Below, one piece after another: positions 61,006 through 64,000 of a DNA stretch of 64,000 bases. The stretch is from Mumia flava (lineage in GTDB: Bacteria > Actinomycetota > Actinomycetes > Propionibacteriales > Nocardioidaceae). The stretch is from contig NZ_PGEZ01000001.1 of NCBI RefSeq assembly GCF_002797495.1, positions 2,356,001 to 2,420,000 of the forward strand. Direction: 5' to 3'. The notes below the pieces were generated by a model. It was not told the DNA's origin, did no database searches, and worked only from the letters and a program-made list of their open reading frames with translations. Numbering within the stretch: the first letter of the stretch is position 1; every line of letters begins with the position of its first letter. The translations under genes were made by a program, and so were the position numbers.

Positions 61006-61665
61006 ATGAGTCTGTCCCGCACGGGACGGGCGATCCTGGTGAGCGTCCTGGTCGTGGCCTCGAGCAGCATCGCGCTGCCGAGCGCCTCGGCGCACGCGTC
61101 CCTGGTGAGCTCGTCCCCGTCCGACGGCGAGGTGCTCGATGAGCCGCCTCGATCCCTCAGCCTGACCTTCACCGATGACCTGATGGATACCGCCCCGGCG
61201 CTGGTTCTGCTCGACGGCGAGGGGTCGGTCGTCGCGAAGCCCGAGCCCACGGTCGAGGGCGACACCCTGCTCGCTGCCGGTCCGTCCGACCTGCTCCCGG
61301 GCGACTACACCATCGGCTATCGCGTGGTCTCGGCCGACGGCCACCCGGTCGACGGCGAGATCGATTTCACCATCGAGGGCGAACCGGCGGCCGCGACGAC
61401 GGCGCCGGAGTCCGCGACGCCGTCGTCGGACGCCACCGCGGGCGCGTCACCCGATGCCGCCACCGGCGCCGACGTCGGTGGCGACGAAGCCGACGGCGAC
61501 GCGATCGACGGCACGTCCGACGACAGCAGCGTCGGGCCGTGGGCGTTCGGGGCCGCCGTCGCCGCCACGGTGGCGGTTCTGGCCGCCGCCGCGATCTGGC
61601 TCACGAGGCGCCGTCGTCGCGACACCACCCCTCCCACATACCCCTCCTCAGGAGATTCCGCATGA
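61006..61665 (+). CDS. copC: CopC-domain copper resistance/trafficking protein, membrane-anchored
   Basis: This 219-residue protein has a Sec signal peptide (about 1-30, ending SASA before HASLVSSSPSDGEVL). The mature N-terminal His begins the CopC beta-sandwich, and that His is a known Cu(II) ligand in the family. Further motifs: LSLTFTDDLMD and YRVVSADGHPVDGEIDFTI with the second His. A Ser/Thr/Asp/Ala-rich linker and a C-terminal transmembrane helix (about 180-205) anchor it to the membrane. It precedes a PCu(A)C lipoprotein with a four-base overlap. SD GAGGAG lies upstream. Confidence 0.93.
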   Translation: MSLSRTGRAILVSVLVVASSSIALPSASAHASLVSSSPSDGEVLDEPPRSLSLTFTDDLMDTAPALVLLDGEGSVVAKPEPTVEGDTLLAAGPSDLLPGDYTIGYRVVSADGHPVDGEIDFTIEGEPAAATTAPESATPSSDATAGASPDAATGADVGGDEADGDAIDGTSDDSSVGPWAFGAAVAATVAVLAAAAIWLTRRRRRDTTPPTYPSSGDSA

Positions 61666-62246
61666 ACCGCACCCTGCCCGGTACCCCCGCCCCCGTCCGT
61701 ACGCGCGGACACGTCCGCCTGCGCCGTGGCGCCGCGGCCCTGGCCGGCGCCGCGCTCGCCGTCACGGCGCTCGCCGCGTGCGGCGACGACTCGTCGGCTG
61801 CTGATGCCGGCGACCAGGCCTCGAGCGTCAGCATCCAGGATCCGTGGGTGAAGGCCGTCGACTCCGGCGCGACCGCCGCCTTCGGCATCGTGACGAACGA
61901 CGGCGACGCCGACGTCACGATCACCGGAGCCGACTCCGAGGTCGCCGGCACGACCCAGCTGCACGAGACCACGATGAGCGACGACGGCGGCATGTCGATG
62001 CAGGAGATGGAGGGCGGCCTCACGGTCGGGGCGGGGGAGGACCACGCGCTCGAGCCGGGCGGCGACCACGTGATGCTGATGGAGCTGACCGAGCCGCTCG
62101 AGCCGGGTGCCGAGGTCGAGGTGACCTTGACGTTCGCCGACGACTCGCAGACGACCTTCACCGCGCCGGTCCGCTCGTACACCGGCGCCCAGGAGGAGTA
62201 CGAGCACGACCACGGCGACGACGGGCACGACCACGAGCATGAGTGA
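61662..62246 (+). CDS. PCu(A)C-type copper chaperone lipoprotein
   Basis: This 194-residue protein has a lipoprotein signal peptide with lipobox LAAC at about residues 37-40. The DUF461/PCu(A)C fold carries the copper motif: His and Met in LHETTMSDDGGMSMQEM and HALEPGGDHVMLMEL, matching H-M-x10-M-x21-H-x-M in outline. A His/Asp-rich tail (EYEHDHGDDGHDHEHE) adds metal binding. It would deliver Cu(I) to cytochrome oxidase or other cuproproteins. The ATG lies in the copC 3' end; the stop overlaps the DyP gene by eight bases. Confidence 0.92.
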   Translation: MNRTLPGTPAPVRTRGHVRLRRGAAALAGAALAVTALAACGDDSSAADAGDQASSVSIQDPWVKAVDSGATAAFGIVTNDGDADVTITGADSEVAGTTQLHETTMSDDGGMSMQEMEGGLTVGAGEDHALEPGGDHVMLMELTEPLEPGAEVEVTLTFADDSQTTFTAPVRSYTGAQEEYEHDHGDDGHDHEHE

Positions 62247-63501
62247 GCGCGACCCCGAGCAGACGGACCGGCGGGCCGGGCGAAGCGGCGTCAGCCGCCG
62301 CGGGCTGCTGGTCGGCGCTGCGGCGCTCGGCGGGGCCGGTGTCGGCGGGGTCGCCGGCGCCGGCCTGGCCCGCGCGTCGGCGGCGGACGTTCCCGCCGCA
62401 GACGCAGCGGGACAGCGGGTCGTCTCGCCGTACGGTGCGCACCAGGCGGGGATCGCGACGCCGGCGCAGGGGTTCGCGACGCTCGTGGCGTTCGACCTCG
62501 TCGCCCGGACGGACCGGGACGCGCTGGTCCGTCTGATGCGGATCTGGAGCGACGACATCGGTCGTCTGTGCGCCGGGAGGGCGGGGCTGTCCGACACCGA
62601 GCCGGAGCTCGCCCAGGTCCCGGCCGCGCTCACGATCACCCTCGGGTACGGCCCGGGACTGTTCACGGCGGCGCGTCTGGAGTCCGAGCGGCCGAGCTGG
62701 CTCGCGCCGCTGCCGCCGTTCGGAGTCGACCGGCTGGAGGACCGCTGGAACGGTGGTGACGTGCTGCTCCAGGTGTGCGCGGACGACCCGACGACCGTCG
62801 CGCACGCGGTCCGGCTCCTGACGAAGGAGGCGCGGACGTTCACGACCGTCCGCTGGGTCCAGCACGGGTTCCGCCGGGCCCCGGGGTCCACGCCGCCCGG
62901 CACCTCGATGCGCAACCTGATGGGCCAGGTCGACGGCACCCACACCATCGCCGACGACGAGATGGACGGGCTGGTGTGGGTGGGGGACCGCTCCGCGGAG
63001 TGGTTCGGAGCCCAGCCGGCGTGGCTCGAGGGCGGCACGTCGTTGGTGGTCCGGCGGATCGCGATGAACCTCGACACCTGGGACGAGCTCGACGCCCCGG
63101 CGCGCGAGGACGTGATCGGGCGCAGGCTGGCCGACGGTGCCCCGCTCACGGGAGGCGCCGAGCACGACGACGTCGACCTGGACGCGGTCGGAGACAACGG
63201 GCTGCCCGTGATCGGGGCGTACGCGCACGTGCGCCGGGCCCGCAGCGACGACCCGCACCAGCGCTTCCTCCGGCGGCCCTACAGCTACGACGCGGCGCCG
63301 ACCGGGGGCGCCCTCAGCGACTCGGGGCTGATCTTCGCGACCTACCAGGCCGACGTGACCCGGCAGTTCACGCCGATCCAGCAGCGGCTCGACGAGCTCG
63401 ACCTGCTGAACCAGTGGACGACCCCGGTCGGGTCGGCGGTCTTCGCCGTACCGCCGGGGTTCGAGCAGGGTGGGTGGCTCGGCGAGCCGCTGCTCGGGTG
63501 A
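62239..63501 (+). CDS. DyP-type haem peroxidase, Tat-exported (EfeB-like)
   Basis: This 420-residue protein has a twin-arginine signal peptide (SRRGLLVGAAALGG, Arg20-Arg21). DyP features: QVDGT with catalytic Asp232 in the GxxDG motif, proximal haem ligand His330 in YAHVRRARSDD, and the FLRRPYSYD and GLIFATYQAD motifs. It would be exported folded with haem. Coupling to the PCu(A)C and CopC genes suggests a role in metal or redox handling at the cell surface; the combination is known in actinobacteria. Confidence 0.93.
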   Translation: MSERDPEQTDRRAGRSGVSRRGLLVGAAALGGAGVGGVAGAGLARASAADVPAADAAGQRVVSPYGAHQAGIATPAQGFATLVAFDLVARTDRDALVRLMRIWSDDIGRLCAGRAGLSDTEPELAQVPAALTITLGYGPGLFTAARLESERPSWLAPLPPFGVDRLEDRWNGGDVLLQVCADDPTTVAHAVRLLTKEARTFTTVRWVQHGFRRAPGSTPPGTSMRNLMGQVDGTHTIADDEMDGLVWVGDRSAEWFGAQPAWLEGGTSLVVRRIAMNLDTWDELDAPAREDVIGRRLADGAPLTGGAEHDDVDLDAVGDNGLPVIGAYAHVRRARSDDPHQRFLRRPYSYDAAPTGGALSDSGLIFATYQADVTRQFTPIQQRLDELDLLNQWTTPVGSAVFAVPPGFEQGGWLGEPLLG

Positions 63502-63552
63502 GCCGTTCCCACCGCCCGGCCGGCGCTCGTTCCGGGGCGCCGGCCGGGCTGG

Positions 63553-63670
63553 GATACCCTGAGGCGGACGTCAGGGGAAGCCGGTCGAAGTCCGGCGCTG
63601 ACCCGCAACCGTAGGTCCCGGTCCCCGGGACGAGCCGGAGCACCTGCCGTCAGCCCCGCTCCGCGGGGTC
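63553..63670 (+). promoter_or_regulatory. Cobalamin riboswitch with hairpin expression platform
   Basis: The core reads GGGGAAGCCGGTCGAAGTCC, then GGCGCTGACCCGCAACCGTA, and GACGAGCCGGAGCACCTGCC at the 3' side, the usual aptamer order. CCCCGC (about 63653-63658) pairs with GCGGGG (63663-63668), a compact stem that could be the expression platform. It precedes the gene starting at 63739. Confidence 0.9.
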
Positions 63671-63738
63671 CTGACCACCTCCACGACGCTGCCGAGGTAC
63701 GCGGGCGAGTCCGCCGCAGCGGGAAGGATCGAACGATC

Positions 63739-64000
63739 GTGCGTCTCTACGCCCTCGCCGCCGCCACCCTGGTCGGCGCCGCTCTCTCGTTCCCCCTGGC
63801 GGCCCACGCCTCGGTCCCTCTGGCGGCCTCCGCCTCGGTCCCTCTGGCGGCCAAGGCCGACGTGGCCCCCGTCACCGGTGAGGTGTGCGAGGACGCCACC
63901 GGCACCACCGTGGTGGTCGACTTCACCGACCTCGGCGGCGACGTCGAGGCCGGGTGCGCCGCTGACTCCGTCGGGATGACCGGGCTGCAGGCGCTCGACG
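63739..64000 (+). CDS. Secreted protein under B12 riboswitch control (3' end outside window)
   Basis: The frame from GTG 63739 is open to the window end (87 complete codons). It has a long signal peptide containing three 8-residue repeats (FPLAAHAS, VPLAASAS, VPLAAKAD), then a mature start VAPVTGEVCEDATGTTVVVD and FTDLGGDVEAGCAADSVGM, with two Cys visible. The product is probably an extracytoplasmic component of B12 or cobalt uptake, inferred only from the riboswitch. Family not recognised with certainty. A Met or TTG further in does not improve the start; AAGGATC lies upstream. Confidence 0.8.
   Translation, partial: MRLYALAAATLVGAALSFPLAAHASVPLAASASVPLAAKADVAPVTGEVCEDATGTTVVVDFTDLGGDVEAGCAADSVGMTGLQALD
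63790..63861 (+). repeat. 24-bp tandem repeat, three units, in a signal-peptide coding region
   Basis: Units at 63790, 63814 and 63838 share the core CCTCTGGCGGCC followed by an NNNGCC codon pair. Each unit encodes xPLAAxA, a potential signal peptidase site. The repeat length is a multiple of three. Confidence 0.85.

Overview
The window is very G+C-rich DNA (strong third-position G/C bias, many GTG starts, GTGA/ATGA gene overlaps, leaderless-type promoters). It comes from an actinobacterium, most likely Nocardioidaceae or a relative; this placement is inference from style and gene content. The dominant theme is aerobic (late cobalt insertion) cobalamin biosynthesis: cobQ, cobK, cobD, cbtB, cbtA, a cobB-cobC fusion, cobO, a one-chain ChlI/ChlD-type chelatase, cobL, cobM, a cobI-cobJ fusion, cobH, cobG, cobN, cobF, cobU, cobS, cobT, cobA/cysG and a second cobL. 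At least four cobalamin riboswitches are visible: before cbtBA-cobD, before the chelatase-cobO-cobBC operon, before cobN-cobF, and before a truncated secreted-protein gene at the right edge. No tRNA, rRNA, transposase, integrase or CRISPR array was seen.

Layout. 1-4.9 kb: end of an MMPL transporter, a YrhK-like membrane protein, a thioredoxin-reductase-like flavoprotein with a divergent XRE-cupin regulator, and a sirtuin. 4.9-18.4 kb: first B12 block. 18.4-23.2 kb: a lower-GC patch with a small secreted protein (signal peptide out of frame), an ABC ATPase/FtsX-type permease pair, a broken MazEF-like module and a secreted ThuA-domain protein. 23.4-43.7 kb: a catabolic region that separates the two B12 blocks. 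It has an IclR-linked part (PQQ-propeller/cupredoxin-like secreted protein, citryl-CoA lyase-like, class III CoA-transferase, aldehyde dehydrogenase, ThDP enzyme) and a TetR-linked part (TRAP transporter, SDR, Fe-S flavoenzyme, TIM-barrel protein, EamA transporter, NAD-type quinate/shikimate dehydrogenase, 3-dehydroshikimate dehydratase). 43.7-60.3 kb: second B12 block, interrupted by an EEP-domain membrane protein, a vapBC remnant, a methyltransferase and a cupin. 60.3-63.5 kb: a copper operon (membrane protein, CopC, PCu(A)C lipoprotein, Tat-exported DyP peroxidase). 63.55 kb to the end: a B12 riboswitch and the start of a secreted protein.

The most unusual signal is structural. Two families of small palindromic repeats lie inside B12 coding sequences and are read through as protein. 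Family A (core GGTCTCGATC...CGACCAGCGG) forms the linkers of the CobB-CobC and CobI-CobJ fusions and two inserts in CobN, and also sits between genes at 26.3 kb. Family B, a 70-nt element, supplies most of the last 30 residues of the chelatase and an internal loop of CobG, in two different reading frames. This resembles the intragenic palindromic elements known from Rickettsia. Other points of note are a CobG that stops before its Fe-S cysteines, a second CobL with an eroded methyltransferase half, shared operator-like motifs that predict an IclR regulon and a TetR regulon, and a TANNNT-N6-start promoter arrangement at five genes.
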